A stretch of DNA of 50,208 nt from an uncultured Lachnospiraceae bacterium (lineage in GTDB: Bacteria; Bacillota; Clostridia; Lachnospirales; Lachnospiraceae), in the NCBI GenBank assembly GCA_947632555.1, contig CANRPU010000017.1, forward strand, positions 1 to 50,208. Reading direction: 5' to 3'. The notes below the pieces were generated by a model. That model saw only the letters and a list, made by a program, of their open reading frames with translations. It was not told the DNA's origin and did no database searches. Positions 16,925 through 25,370 of the stretch are shown piece after piece (position 1 is the stretch's first letter; every line of letters starts with the position of its first letter). A program made the translations under genes and the position numbers.

Positions 16925-17419
16925 ATGAGCAACGAAATGAAGATCTCCACGATCATAGCGCAGGATGCGGTTGTGGAAGGTGATTTTTCCGCTTCGGGTT
17001 CCGTCAGACTGGACGGCGTGGTGGAAGGAAGCGTAAAGGTAGGAGGAAATCTTTTGGTAGGTGTTTCCGGCAAGATCCACGGAGATGTGGAAGCGGAATC
17101 CGCCACCATAGGCGGTGAGGTGACAGGCAATGTGAACGCGGCCCGCAAAGCGGAGCTGACTTCCACGGCCAAGGTCATCGGAGATATCCATACGCAGGTG
17201 ATCGTCATTGATGAAAAGGCAGTATTCCAGGGCAGATGCGATATGAATCAGGAGGATTTAAAGCCCAGAAGACGTCCGCTCAGAGAAAACAGGGCAGGCA
17301 GACGTTCGGCGAAAGAAGCGCTGCGGGATGCGCTGAAAGCCGCGGAAGAGGTCCGGGCTGAGGAATCCGGAGCGGAAACGGAAGGTACCGCCGGCGCGCA
17401 GGACAGCGGACAGGCATAG
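16925..17419 (+). CDS. Bactofilin (polymer-forming cytoskeletal protein)
   Basis: This 164-residue protein has a bactofilin core at about residues 8-105, a right-handed beta-helix marked by regularly spaced Gly and Val: VVEGDFSASGSVRLDGVVEGSV, GNLLVGVSGKIHGDVEA, GGEVTGNV, KAELTSTAKVIGDIHT. The C-terminal tail is basic then acidic and disordered. Bactofilins assemble into nucleotide-free filaments that position cell-wall enzymes, and their genes often sit beside M23 peptidase genes. Here the partner next door is a LytM-like membrane protein that has lost its catalytic residues. The spacing of 29 bases and a shared promoter suggest an operon. Confidence 0.92.
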   Translation: MSNEMKISTIIAQDAVVEGDFSASGSVRLDGVVEGSVKVGGNLLVGVSGKIHGDVEAESATIGGEVTGNVNAARKAELTSTAKVIGDIHTQVIVIDEKAVFQGRCDMNQEDLKPRRRPLRENRAGRRSAKEALRDALKAAEEVRAEESGAETEGTAGAQDSGQA

Positions 17420-17437
17420 GAGCGCTGTGGAGATGCG

Positions 17438-17746
17438 CTATTCGTCCGCTTTTCCCTTCTCCGTTTCCATCCGTCCGAAAACCAGGGCGTAACCGTCGTT
17501 GCCGTAGTTCAGGGAACGGTTGACCCGGCTGATGGTGGCGGTGGAAGCGCCGGTTTTCTCGGCGATTTCCAGGTAGGTCCTGTGGCTGTTCAGCATGGCG
17601 GCCACCTCAAAACGCTGGGAAAGGGATAAAAGCTCATTGACAGTGCATAGATCCTCAAAGAAACTGTAGCACTCTTCTTTAGTCCGCAGCTGCAGAACCG
17701 CCTCAAACAGCTGATCGACCGCATTGGTCCTGATTTTTTTATTCAT
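17438..17746 (-). CDS. YerC/YecD-family TrpR-like DNA-binding protein
   Basis: This 102-residue protein of the TrpR-related YerC/YecD family has an all-helical fold with a helix-turn-helix at about residues 55-82 (TYLEIAEKTGASTATISRVNRSLNYG). The family is near-universal in low-GC Gram-positive bacteria and is thought to be a transcriptional regulator. Target and effector are not evident here. The start at 17746 (MNKKIRT) follows gaggtaac. The longer frame to 17779 lacks a ribosome binding site. It converges with the bactofilin gene and is divergent from the DUF1836 gene. Confidence 0.85.
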   Translation of the reverse strand: MNKKIRTNAVDQLFEAVLQLRTKEECYSFFEDLCTVNELLSLSQRFEVAAMLNSHRTYLEIAEKTGASTATISRVNRSLNYGNDGYALVFGRMETEKGKADE

Positions 17747-17874
17747 ACGAGTTACCTCACATTTTTTACTCTGTAACACCAGCTGTATTTTACCATATTA
17801 AAGCCGTAAAGTAAAGAGTTTGGCGGCTATTCTGTCAAAACCGGGAAGGGTTTTACAAAAAACAGATAAAAAAC

Positions 17875-17903
17875 TTGTCATGTAGTATTGAATACTATAT
17901 AAT
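17875..17903 (+). promoter_or_regulatory. Promoter of DUF1836 gene with palindrome between -35 and -10
   Basis: The hexamers ttgtca (17875-17880) and tataat (17898-17903) are separated by 17 bases. A perfect palindrome tagtatt-g-aatacta (17883-17897) fills almost the whole spacer, an ideal position for a repressor to block RNA polymerase. The candidate binder is the DUF1836 protein itself or the divergent YerC-like protein (inference). Confidence 0.65.
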
Positions 17904-17965
17904 AAATAAGACAGGTATATAAAACCGCAGGATGACAGGTATCCGGAAGACAGGATGGTGGACAG

Positions 17966-18613
17966 ATGACGATTGATTCCCGGGATTTACTCAACAGCAT
18001 ATTGAACAGCCTTGCCCGGATAGAGTATATCCGGCCGGACGATATTCCCAATATTGATCTGTATATGGATCAGGTCACGACTTTCATGGACAAGCGGCTG
18101 CGTTCCGCCGCGCGTAATCCGGGGGATGACAAGGTGCTGACCAAGACCATGATCAACAATTACGCCAAAAATGATCTGCTTCCCTCGCCGGAAAAGAAGA
18201 AATATTCCAAGGAGCATATGCTGCTCCTGATCTTTATTTACTACTACAAGAATATTCTGTCCATCGGAGATATCCAGACGCTTCTGGCGCCCATTACGCA
18301 GAAATTTTTCAAATCGGAAAGCGGATACGGGCTGGAGGAGATCTACAACGAAGTCTTTGGAATGGAGCGGGAAGAGATAGAAGCCCTGAAAGAACAGGTG
18401 AAAGACAAATTTGAGCGCGCGGAAGCCACTTTTGGGGACGCGCCGGAAGAAGACCGGGAGTTCTTAAGAAAATTCTCGTTTATCTGTCTGCTGAGCTTTG
18501 ATGTCTATGTAAAGAAACTGCTGGTGGAAAAGCTGATAGACGATCTGCGGGAGCAGGGGGATAAAAAAGATAAAAGATCAGAAACAAAGAAAAATAAAAA
18601 TGAGGAAAAATGA
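17966..18613 (+). CDS. DUF1836 protein, probable DNA-binding regulator
   Basis: This is a 215-residue cytosolic protein. Residues 15-130 match DUF1836, which looks like a MerR-type winged helix: YIRPDDIPNIDLYMDQVTTFMDKRL, then KTMINNYAKNDLLPSPEKKKYSKEHMLLLIFIYYYKNILSIGDIQTLL. The 'NYxKxxLLPxPxKKxYxxxHxxxL' stretch is the family signature. The C-terminal tail (about 195-215) is extremely Lys/Glu-rich. The function is uncharacterised. The fold suggests transcription control. The gene's own promoter carries a tight palindrome that may be its operator. Confidence 0.85.
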   Translation: MTIDSRDLLNSILNSLARIEYIRPDDIPNIDLYMDQVTTFMDKRLRSAARNPGDDKVLTKTMINNYAKNDLLPSPEKKKYSKEHMLLLIFIYYYKNILSIGDIQTLLAPITQKFFKSESGYGLEEIYNEVFGMEREEIEALKEQVKDKFERAEATFGDAPEEDREFLRKFSFICLLSFDVYVKKLLVEKLIDDLREQGDKKDKRSETKKNKNEEK

Positions 18614-18615
18614 TA

Positions 18616-18647
18616 GGGACTGTCGTGCCGGCCGGCGCGGCAGTCCC
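18616..18647. terminator. Terminator hairpin between DUF1836 and substrate-binding protein genes
   Basis: Two 16-base arms (gggactgtcgtgccgg and its complement with two G-U pairs) lie back to back between convergent genes. The tail after the stem is short on T, so efficiency is uncertain. Confidence 0.65.
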
Positions 18648-18654
18648 TTGCTGT

Positions 18655-19659
18655 TTATGGTTTCGCCTGCGTAGCGAAATCTGTGTTTACTAGGTCTTCA
18701 TAGGGAACGGGTTCTTCCAGTACGCCGGATTCCATCAGGATATTCTGCAGCAGATCAAACGCTTCCTGCGTAAAGACCAGATCCGTTTTCCAGGTGTCCT
18801 GCTCATGGTAGCGGGCAACGATGGTGGTCAGGGTGTCCGCTCCGGTTTCCGAAAACTGGGGCTGGATAACGGCCGCGATTTCTTCGGGAGAGTGGGAATT
18901 ACAGTAGTCCATGCCTTTCTGGAGGGCGTTGGTAAAGGCCTGTATCAGCTCGGGATTGGCCTCGATATAGCTTTTTTTGGCGGAGAAAGCCGTGTAAGGC
19001 ACGTAGCCGGAGTCTTCTCCCAGGGAAGCGACCACGTAGCCGTCCCCCTTTTCTTCCAGAGCGGTGGCGTGGGGCTCAAATTCCACCGTGAAATCTCCCT
19101 GCCCGCCGGAAAAGGCCGCCGCGGTGGAGCCGAAATCGATGCTCTGGTCAATGGACAGGTCCTGGGCGGGATCAATGTTGTTCTTTATCAGAATGTATTC
19201 AAAGACCATCTCGGGCATACCGCCGGCCCTGCCGCCCAGTACGTCGGCGCCGATCAGCATATCCCAGGTGAAGTTGTCGATGGGTTCTCTGGATACCAGA
19301 AAGTTGCCGGCCCGCTGGGTAAGCTGGGCGAAGTTGACGGCGTAGTCATCCGTGCCGCCCACATAGGTATAGATGGTGCTTTCGCTGCCCATAAAGCCGA
19401 TATCCGCTTCGCCGGTGAGCAGCGCGGTCATGGTCTTATCCGCGCCGAAACCGGTCACCAGTTCCAGATCGATGCCTTCTTCTTCAAAATAGCCTTCTTC
19501 TATGGCCACATACATGGGGGCGTAAAAAATGGAATGCGCCACCTCGTTTAACGTGATCCTGGTAAGTCCGTCGGAGCTTTTAGCGCTGCCGCAGCCGCAG
19601 AAACCGCACAGGCATAATAAAAGCACCAGCGAAAAACAAAGGAAATGCTGTTTTTTCAT
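18655..19659 (-). CDS. ABC transporter substrate-binding lipoprotein, NMT1/THI5-like
   Basis: This 334-residue protein has a lipoprotein signal peptide (residues 1 to about 23, ending in a Cys-rich CGFCGCGS lipobox region) and an NMT1/THI5/SsuA-type periplasmic-binding fold. Features are LNEVAHSIFYAPMYVAIEEGYFEEEGIDLELVTGFGADKTMTALLTGEADIGFMGSE near the N-terminus, then LGGRAGGMPEMVFEYILIKNN. Members bind thiamine precursors, nitrate, sulfonates or similar small molecules. The substrate is not readable. No permease or ATPase gene is adjacent, so it is an orphan receptor that must share a transporter. The XRE-like gene upstream is on the same strand, 62 bases away. Confidence 0.85.
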   Translation of the reverse strand: MKKQHFLCFSLVLLLCLCGFCGCGSAKSSDGLTRITLNEVAHSIFYAPMYVAIEEGYFEEEGIDLELVTGFGADKTMTALLTGEADIGFMGSESTIYTYVGGTDDYAVNFAQLTQRAGNFLVSREPIDNFTWDMLIGADVLGGRAGGMPEMVFEYILIKNNIDPAQDLSIDQSIDFGSTAAAFSGGQGDFTVEFEPHATALEEKGDGYVVASLGEDSGYVPYTAFSAKKSYIEANPELIQAFTNALQKGMDYCNSHSPEEIAAVIQPQFSETGADTLTTIVARYHEQDTWKTDLVFTQEAFDLLQNILMESGVLEEPVPYEDLVNTDFATQAKP

Positions 19660-19721
19660 AATATCCTCCTGTTTGTCGTGATGCTATATTATATTACGGT
19701 TTCGCGGAACAGTGCATAAAG

Positions 19722-20207
19722 TTATTGGATATGGATATTTTTTTCGGCCCAGATCTGCAGAGCCCTGGCATTGGTGGAGATCTTCTCCAGAGAATCCAGA
19801 ATATGCTGAAAAGCCGGCCATTCCTGCTCCGAGATAATACCGTCCTCGGAAATGGCGATGAGAGAGAGCCGCAGTTCGTCTATATCCTGGAGCGAGCCCA
19901 GCACCTTCAGAGCCAGTCTGTCAAAATCGTCGATAGCCACCTCTTTGACGCTGCCTTTCCCGATGGGACATTCTTTGGCGCAGAAAGAATTGCGCAGTTC
20001 CGGGCAGTTATAGGTTCTGGCCATTGCCATCACTTCTTCAGGATAGGGCGTGATGGCATCCAGCTCAATGCGGGCCAGCCGCGTTCTGTCAATGCCCAGG
20101 ATCTCCGCGGTCTTTTCTCTGCTGGTGAAGTCTTCGTTTCGCGCGGAGGCCTCGTAACGGGCCAGATAGTACATATTATCTGCTGCTTTGGTAGCCTTTT
20201 TTCCCAT
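19722..20207 (-). CDS. HTH regulator with cysteine cluster
   Basis: This 161-residue protein has an XRE-like helix-turn-helix at about residues 25-75 (FTSREKTAEILGIDRTRLARIELDAITPYPEEVMAMARTY). A Cys motif follows at about 73-85 (C-x8-C-x3-C in NCPELRNSFCAKECPIG), which could bind a metal or disulfide. The C-terminal half is helical (residues 95-155) and probably dimerises. The gene sits upstream of the orphan substrate-binding lipoprotein on the same strand. Comparable proteins are frequent in Lachnospiraceae, but I know of no assigned function. Confidence 0.7.
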   Translation of the reverse strand: MGKKATKAADNMYYLARYEASARNEDFTSREKTAEILGIDRTRLARIELDAITPYPEEVMAMARTYNCPELRNSFCAKECPIGKGSVKEVAIDDFDRLALKVLGSLQDIDELRLSLIAISEDGIISEQEWPAFQHILDSLEKISTNARALQIWAEKNIHIQ

Positions 20208-20319
20208 ACCGGATCTTCCTCTTTGTGTAATATGCTGTGTCTGTAACGGATTTACAGTTACAGTTTATGAAATAAAGACAGGTTTGTAAAGAAAAAATTC
20301 ATAATCTTGTAAAAGTTTG

Positions 20320-20348
20320 TTGAGAAAAACAGGAAAACTTGGTACAAT
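20320..20348 (+). promoter_or_regulatory. Promoter of SPFH gene
   Basis: The hexamers ttgaga (20320-20325) and tacaat (20343-20348) are 17 bases apart with an extended -10 tgg, about 60 bases before the SPFH gene. Confidence 0.65.
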
Positions 20349-20409
20349 AGATGTGAAAATGCTCATAGATTGAGATGAATATCAAAATACATAGTATGGA
20401 GGAAGAAAA

Positions 20410-21759
20410 ATGGGATTAATCAGAGCAGCGCAGGATGCCGTCAACTCTCTGCTGGCTGACCAGTGGAAAGAGTTCTTTTACTGTGATTCCCTGGACAGTG
20501 ACGTTTTGATGGTCAAGGGGCAGATCCGGGCGAAAGAGGGCACCAATAAGAGAACGGACAATATCATCAGCAACGGTTCCGTGATAGCAGTCAATGAGGG
20601 ACAGTGTATGCTGCTGGTGGCGCAGGGCAAAGTGGTGGATTTCTGCGCGGAGCCCGGGCAGTTTATTTATGACGCTTCTACCGAGCCTTCCCTGTTTTAC
20701 GGTAAACTGGGAGAGAATCTGAAGCAGAGCTTTCATGTGCTGGTGGACAGGTTCGGATTCGCCGGCAACGCGCCTAAGGACCAGAGAGTTTACTTTGTCA
20801 ATACCAAAGAGATCATGAAGAATTTTTTCGGGACTCCCAGCACCGTGCCTTTCAGGGTGGTGGACACCAAGATCGGACTGGATGTGGATATCAACGTCCG
20901 GTGTAACGGCGAATATACCTTCAGGATCGAGAATCCGCTGCTTTTCTATACCAATGTCTGCAGCAACGTGGCCGACTCCTATAAAACGGAAAGCATCCGC
21001 TCCATTATGAAAAGCGAGCTTCTGACCGCACTGCAGCCGGCGTTTGCCAGGATCTCAGAAATGGGTATCCGTTACAGTGCCGTGGCCGGGCATACCATGG
21101 AACTGACGGAAGCGCTTAACGAAGTGCTGACCGAAAAATGGCTGAACCTGCGCGGTATCCGGATGGTTTCCATGGCGGTCAACAGCATTAAGGCTTCCGA
21201 AGAGGATGAGAAGAGGATTAAAGACCTGCAGATGACCGCCGTACTCAGACAGACGGATATGGCGGCAGCTACTCTGGCTGGAGCCCAGGCGGAAGCGATG
21301 AAGTCCGCGGCGTCCAATACCTCTACCGGTCCCATGATGGCCTTTGCCGGCATGAATATGGCGCAGAACGCGGGCGGCATGAACGCGGCCAGCCTGTTTG
21401 CCATGAGCGGCGCGCAGCAGAACGGTCAGGGGCCGTCTTCGGGAGGCCAGCCCTCTGGAAGCGCGCAGCAGCCCACATCCGGCGGCGTACCGGGATGGAC
21501 CTGTTCCTGCGGCAAAACGGACAACAGAGGTAAATTCTGCCAAGAGTGCGGAAAGCCCAAGCCCGCGGACGCGGGGTGGACCTGCTCCTGCGGCCATGTG
21601 AACCAGGGTAAGTTCTGTCAGGAATGCGGAAAGCCCAGGCCCGAGGGCGCGCCTGTCTACAAGTGCGATAAGTGCGGCTGGGAACCTGAGGATCCCGCGC
21701 ATCCGCCTAAATTCTGCCCGGAATGCGGGGATGCATTTGACGATAACGACAAAAAATAA
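20410..21759 (+). CDS. SPFH-domain protein with C-terminal zinc ribbons (YdjI-like)
   Basis: This 449-residue protein has an SPFH/band-7-like N-terminal and central domain at about residues 20-295 (VIAVNEGQCMLLVAQGKVVDFCAEPGQFIYD, then FRVVDTKIGLDVDINVRCNGEYTFRI and ALNEVLTEKWLNLRGIRMVSMAVNSI). A Gly/Gln/Ser-rich linker spans about 300-360, and then three Cys-rich ribbons, WTCSCGKTDNRGKFCQECGKPKP, a second near-copy, and a third with YKCDKCGWEPEDP...FCPECGD. There is no membrane helix. The Bacillus YdjI group is recruited to membranes by partners. The start follows tggaggaagaaa. The adjacent gene encodes a membrane protein that also has a zinc ribbon. Confidence 0.85.
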   Translation: MGLIRAAQDAVNSLLADQWKEFFYCDSLDSDVLMVKGQIRAKEGTNKRTDNIISNGSVIAVNEGQCMLLVAQGKVVDFCAEPGQFIYDASTEPSLFYGKLGENLKQSFHVLVDRFGFAGNAPKDQRVYFVNTKEIMKNFFGTPSTVPFRVVDTKIGLDVDINVRCNGEYTFRIENPLLFYTNVCSNVADSYKTESIRSIMKSELLTALQPAFARISEMGIRYSAVAGHTMELTEALNEVLTEKWLNLRGIRMVSMAVNSIKASEEDEKRIKDLQMTAVLRQTDMAAATLAGAQAEAMKSAASNTSTGPMMAFAGMNMAQNAGGMNAASLFAMSGAQQNGQGPSSGGQPSGSAQQPTSGGVPGWTCSCGKTDNRGKFCQECGKPKPADAGWTCSCGHVNQGKFCQECGKPRPEGAPVYKCDKCGWEPEDPAHPPKFCPECGDAFDDNDKK

Positions 21760-21771
21760 CGGGATAGGATC

Positions 21772-22533
21772 ATGGTTGTTATATTGTTTGGAACAATTGT
21801 TCTGCTTCTGCTTTTGCTGATTCTGGCAGGCGTAATTTATTATGCCTGCCGGAAAGTTTCCCGGAAAATACAGTATTTTTCCAGGGCCGCCTTTGGAACG
21901 GATTCTTTGATGGAAGGGTTTCGGAAGGCGGAAGAGGATTACGCGGTCAGGCCCAAGTCCGTATCGGGAGCCACCAGCATCTATCTGCCCCAGATCACCA
22001 GGGATTTCCCGGACTTCCATTATGAGGAGATGAAGCATCGGGCGGAGGCCCTGCTTTTATCCTATCTGCAGAGTGTGGACGAAGACAATGAATCGCTTTT
22101 AACGGAAGGGACGAGCGAACTGAAGGATAAACTGAGGATGCGGCTGGAGGATCTGCGGGGCAGGGGGATCAGAACGCGTTATGATTCCCCGGGTATTCAT
22201 CGTACCGAGATTTTTCAATACCGTAAGGACAGGGGGCGGTGCTCGGTAATATTTCAGTCTGCCGTGCAGTACCACCATTATGAGGAAACCGGGGGACAGG
22301 TGACTGCAGGCAGCAGGGAACAATGGGAGCAGTCCCGTTACAATGTGGAGTGTATCTACATTCAGGACCGGGAACTGGTAGAAAACGCGGCTGACGCCGG
22401 ACTGGGAATGAACTGTCCCAACTGCGGCGCCCCGATCTCGGGAGTGGGGGCGAAAGTGTGTAAATACTGCGATACTCCCATTATAGAGTTTACGATACGA
22501 ACATGGAATTTCAGTGACGTAAGTGAGGTATAG
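21772..22533 (+). CDS. Membrane protein with Tim44-like region and zinc ribbon
   Basis: This 253-residue protein has one N-terminal membrane helix (residues 2-26). The soluble region (about 60-190) is predicted alpha/beta and resembles the Tim44-like fold (FHYEEMKHRAEALLLSYLQSVDEDNESLLTEGTSELKDKL, then a strand-rich half). The C-terminal ribbon is CPNCGAPISGVGAKVCKYCDTPI (about 213-235). It is translationally close to the SPFH gene (12 bases), so the two products likely act together at the membrane, with the membrane protein as possible anchor. The Tim44 comparison is from pattern reading and remains tentative. Confidence 0.65.
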   Translation: MVVILFGTIVLLLLLLILAGVIYYACRKVSRKIQYFSRAAFGTDSLMEGFRKAEEDYAVRPKSVSGATSIYLPQITRDFPDFHYEEMKHRAEALLLSYLQSVDEDNESLLTEGTSELKDKLRMRLEDLRGRGIRTRYDSPGIHRTEIFQYRKDRGRCSVIFQSAVQYHHYEETGGQVTAGSREQWEQSRYNVECIYIQDRELVENAADAGLGMNCPNCGAPISGVGAKVCKYCDTPIIEFTIRTWNFSDVSEV

Positions 22534-22592
22534 CGGCACGGGGGGAAAAGTGCCCAAACGGTCAGCGGATTACGCGCCGGGAAGGAGCCAGG

Positions 22593-25367
22593 GTGAATGA
22601 TCTGAAGAATCATAAGGCGCATGGAAGCGTCGGAAAAAAGGAGCTGGAGCAGGAGAGGGAGAAACTCAATATTATCGCGGAATTGTTCGGCGAGGTATTG
22701 TTTGAGTATGATATCGCTGCGGACAGTATGCGTTACACCAGATCCGGTGACAGGCATGTGGATAACAGTCTGGTAACGGAACACTATGTCCAGGCGATCA
22801 GCAGCACCGCTCACGTACATCCGGAGGACGCGGCTAAACTGCGTACTTTCGGGGAAGAACTGCGGCAGGGAAAATCTCATATTTACGCGGAGGTCCGCAA
22901 CAGGCAGCGGGACGGCAGGTACCACTGGCTCAAGATAGAAGGCCGGACGATCTATAATGAAAACGGAGAACCTTTTCAGGTCATCGGCCGTATGAAGAAC
23001 ATTGATGAGAGGAAAGCCAGGGAAGGGGAGCTTTTGATCAGCGCGGAAACGGATTCCCTCACAGGACTGTATAATCATCAGAGCATTATGAAAAGGCTTA
23101 CTGAGATCCTGGCCGGGCTTACCCGGGAGCAGAACGGATTTCTTCTGATCGTGGATATTGATAATTTTAAAAAGATCAACGATGCCAACGGCCATCTCGT
23201 GGGAGATGCGGTGATCTGTCTGGTGGCGGACGAGTTAAAAGAACTGTTTCCCAACGCGGTGACGGGCCGTATCGGCGGGGATGAATATCTTTCCTTCGTA
23301 AAAGGCGTTTCCCGCGGGGAAATCGAAGAACGGTTAAAACAGCTGAACCGTATCGTAGGAAATGTGTACCGCAGCGGGGAGAAGACACTGGAGGTGTCCT
23401 GCAGCATCGGCGCGGCGTTCTGCAGCGGCCCGCAGGAGCTGAAAGAGGCTTTCGCGTGGGCGGATCATGCCCTGAGAAAAGTAAAACAGAACGGGAAGCA
23501 GGGGTATTTCATAGAAGACGAGGTATCAGGAGAAGCGCCGGAAGCGGGATATCTGGCGGAAACGGACAGCGAGAACCGCAGAGAGGAGTCATCCATCCGC
23601 AACGCGGACGATCTGGTGGTCTTTTCCCTGGAACTTTTGGGGAATACTGCCGATATGGAGCGGAGTTTAAGGATTATCTCGAATCGTATCTGCAGCTTTT
23701 TCAATATCACGCATATCGTCTATGTAACCCTGTCTGAAGAAGGCGTCCGGAAACGGTTTCACTGGAGCCAGAAGGAAAAGAAGATCGCGGAGGACAGCAA
23801 GCTGATCGGTTCCGGTGACCACTGGCGCAGGATAGAACAGTATCTGGGAGAAAACGGCACGCTGGTACTGCGTGAGGATATGTTGGGATCGGAATCGAAG
23901 CAGATAGAAGGTTCCGCTCTGCTGGTAAAGCAGGGCAAGGGCGGAAACGGCTGCCTGATCTTCATGGACGAGTACAATGACAGGACCTGGGAAGAGGAAA
24001 ACTCTTCTTTAAAACGGCTGGCGGATGTATATTTCAACTGTCTGCAGCTGATTTCCCAGAAGGAAGAGGCCATGGCCCAGATGGAATACCGGATCCACAA
24101 TGATCCGCTGACGGGACTGCTGCGGTATCAGCATTTTATAGCCCTGTCCCAGCAGTATCTGCGGGAGCATCCGGATAAGAACTGCTATTTCATCTATTCC
24201 GATTTTGAAAATTTCCAGTACGTGAACGAACTCTACGGCTACCAGGAAGGGGACAAGATCTTAAAGCTTTTCGCGGAAATGCTCCTGAAGCTGAAAGGCG
24301 GGATCTATTTCTGCCGCATCACGTCCGACTATTATGTCGGGCTTTTAGAGGGCGGCACGGAAGAAGAAATGCAGGCGGAATATCTGGCTTTTACCAAGGA
24401 GTTCTGCGCGAAGCGGAATCTGGAGTACAACCGGAATAATCTGGTACTGGTCAGCGGCCTCTGCAGGGTGGAAGATCATAACGAGCTGGTTTCCGCGTAC
24501 ATAGACAGGGCGAACAGCGCCAGGAAATACGCTAAAAATACCACGGATACGACGGTCATGATCTACAATCAGGAGATCAAGAAAAAAAGCGAAGCCGAGA
24601 AGGTCATCGTGGCCAGCATGAACGCGGCGCTGGCAGCCGGAGAGTTTCACGCGTGGCTGCAGCCGAAGGTTTCCATCAACACGGGCAAGATCGTGGGAGC
24701 GGAAGCGCTGGTGCGCTGGATCCACCCGGACGGGACCGTAGTGTATCCGGATGACTTTATTCCTGTTTTCGAGAAGAACGGGTTTATCACCAAGATTGAT
24801 TTCGCGGTGCTTTCCCAGATATTGGATTATCTGCGGGATGCCATGGATCGCGGGGAAGAGATCGTACCGGTATCCGTGAACTTCTCCAGAAGGCACAACG
24901 AGAATACCCAATTCGTGGAAAATCTTCTGGACAGGATAAGGGAAAAACAGATACCGCCCCATTACATTGAAGTGGAGATCACGGAATCCATTTTTATGCT
25001 GGACCTGACCACTCTCACGGAAAATCTGCGTAAATTAAAGGATGCGGGAATCGCTATTTCCATAGATGATTTTGGCAGCGGCTATTCTTCGCTGAACGTG
25101 CTGGCGAATGTGGATGCGGATATTATCAAGCTGGATAAAAAGTTCTTAAAATACGGGGAGGGTGACAGCAAAGCGCCTGTCTTCGTAAAATATCTGGTCA
25201 AGATGATGAAGAGCATGGGATACAAGGTGATTTCCGAAGGCGTGGAAACCGAGGCCCAGCTTGCCTTTCTGAAAAACGCGGAATGCGATATGGTACAGGG
25301 TTATTATTATGCCCGTCCCATGCCGGTAAAGGAGTTCAGAAAGTTTTTAAAGGAGTTTAACAAATAA
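22593..25367 (+). CDS. PAS-GGDEF-EAL protein, probable c-di-GMP phosphodiesterase
   Basis: This is a 924-residue cytosolic signalling protein. A PAS domain is at about 25-145 (ending GRMKNIDERK). A first GGDEF domain is at about 150-310 with active-site-like RIGGDEYLSF. A GAF-like region is at about 335-495. A second, degenerate GGDEF is at about 505-660, where the signature reads TSDYYVGLLEG. An EAL domain is at about 675-920 with GAEALVRW, EVEITES, SIDDFGSGYSSL, IIKLDKKF and SEGVETEAQ all present. The EAL motifs look complete, so c-di-GMP hydrolysis is likely, while the GGDEF modules may bind GTP or be partly active. There is no membrane segment. The start is GTG. The helicase gene begins three bases after its stop. 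Confidence 0.9.
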   Translation: MNDLKNHKAHGSVGKKELEQEREKLNIIAELFGEVLFEYDIAADSMRYTRSGDRHVDNSLVTEHYVQAISSTAHVHPEDAAKLRTFGEELRQGKSHIYAEVRNRQRDGRYHWLKIEGRTIYNENGEPFQVIGRMKNIDERKAREGELLISAETDSLTGLYNHQSIMKRLTEILAGLTREQNGFLLIVDIDNFKKINDANGHLVGDAVICLVADELKELFPNAVTGRIGGDEYLSFVKGVSRGEIEERLKQLNRIVGNVYRSGEKTLEVSCSIGAAFCSGPQELKEAFAWADHALRKVKQNGKQGYFIEDEVSGEAPEAGYLAETDSENRREESSIRNADDLVVFSLELLGNTADMERSLRIISNRICSFFNITHIVYVTLSEEGVRKRFHWSQKEKKIAEDSKLIGSGDHWRRIEQYLGENGTLVLREDMLGSESKQIEGSALLVKQGKGGNGCLIFMDEYNDRTWEEENSSLKRLADVYFNCLQLISQKEEAMAQMEYRIHNDPLTGLLRYQHFIALSQQYLREHPDKNCYFIYSDFENFQYVNELYGYQEGDKILKLFAEMLLKLKGGIYFCRITSDYYVGLLEGGTEEEMQAEYLAFTKEFCAKRNLEYNRNNLVLVSGLCRVEDHNELVSAYIDRANSARKYAKNTTDTTVMIYNQEIKKKSEAEKVIVASMNAALAAGEFHAWLQPKVSINTGKIVGAEALVRWIHPDGTVVYPDDFIPVFEKNGFITKIDFAVLSQILDYLRDAMDRGEEIVPVSVNFSRRHNENTQFVENLLDRIREKQIPPHYIEVEITESIFMLDLTTLTENLRKLKDAGIAISIDDFGSGYSSLNVLANVDADIIKLDKKFLKYGEGDSKAPVFVKYLVKMMKSMGYKVISEGVETEAQLAFLKNAECDMVQGYYYARPMPVKEFRKFLKEFNK

Positions 25368-25370
25368 TTT

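Noticed and set aside
21055..22038. Long leftward frame opposite the SPFH gene
   Set aside because: It has no start signal and an unnatural composition, while the rightward frames have clear domains.
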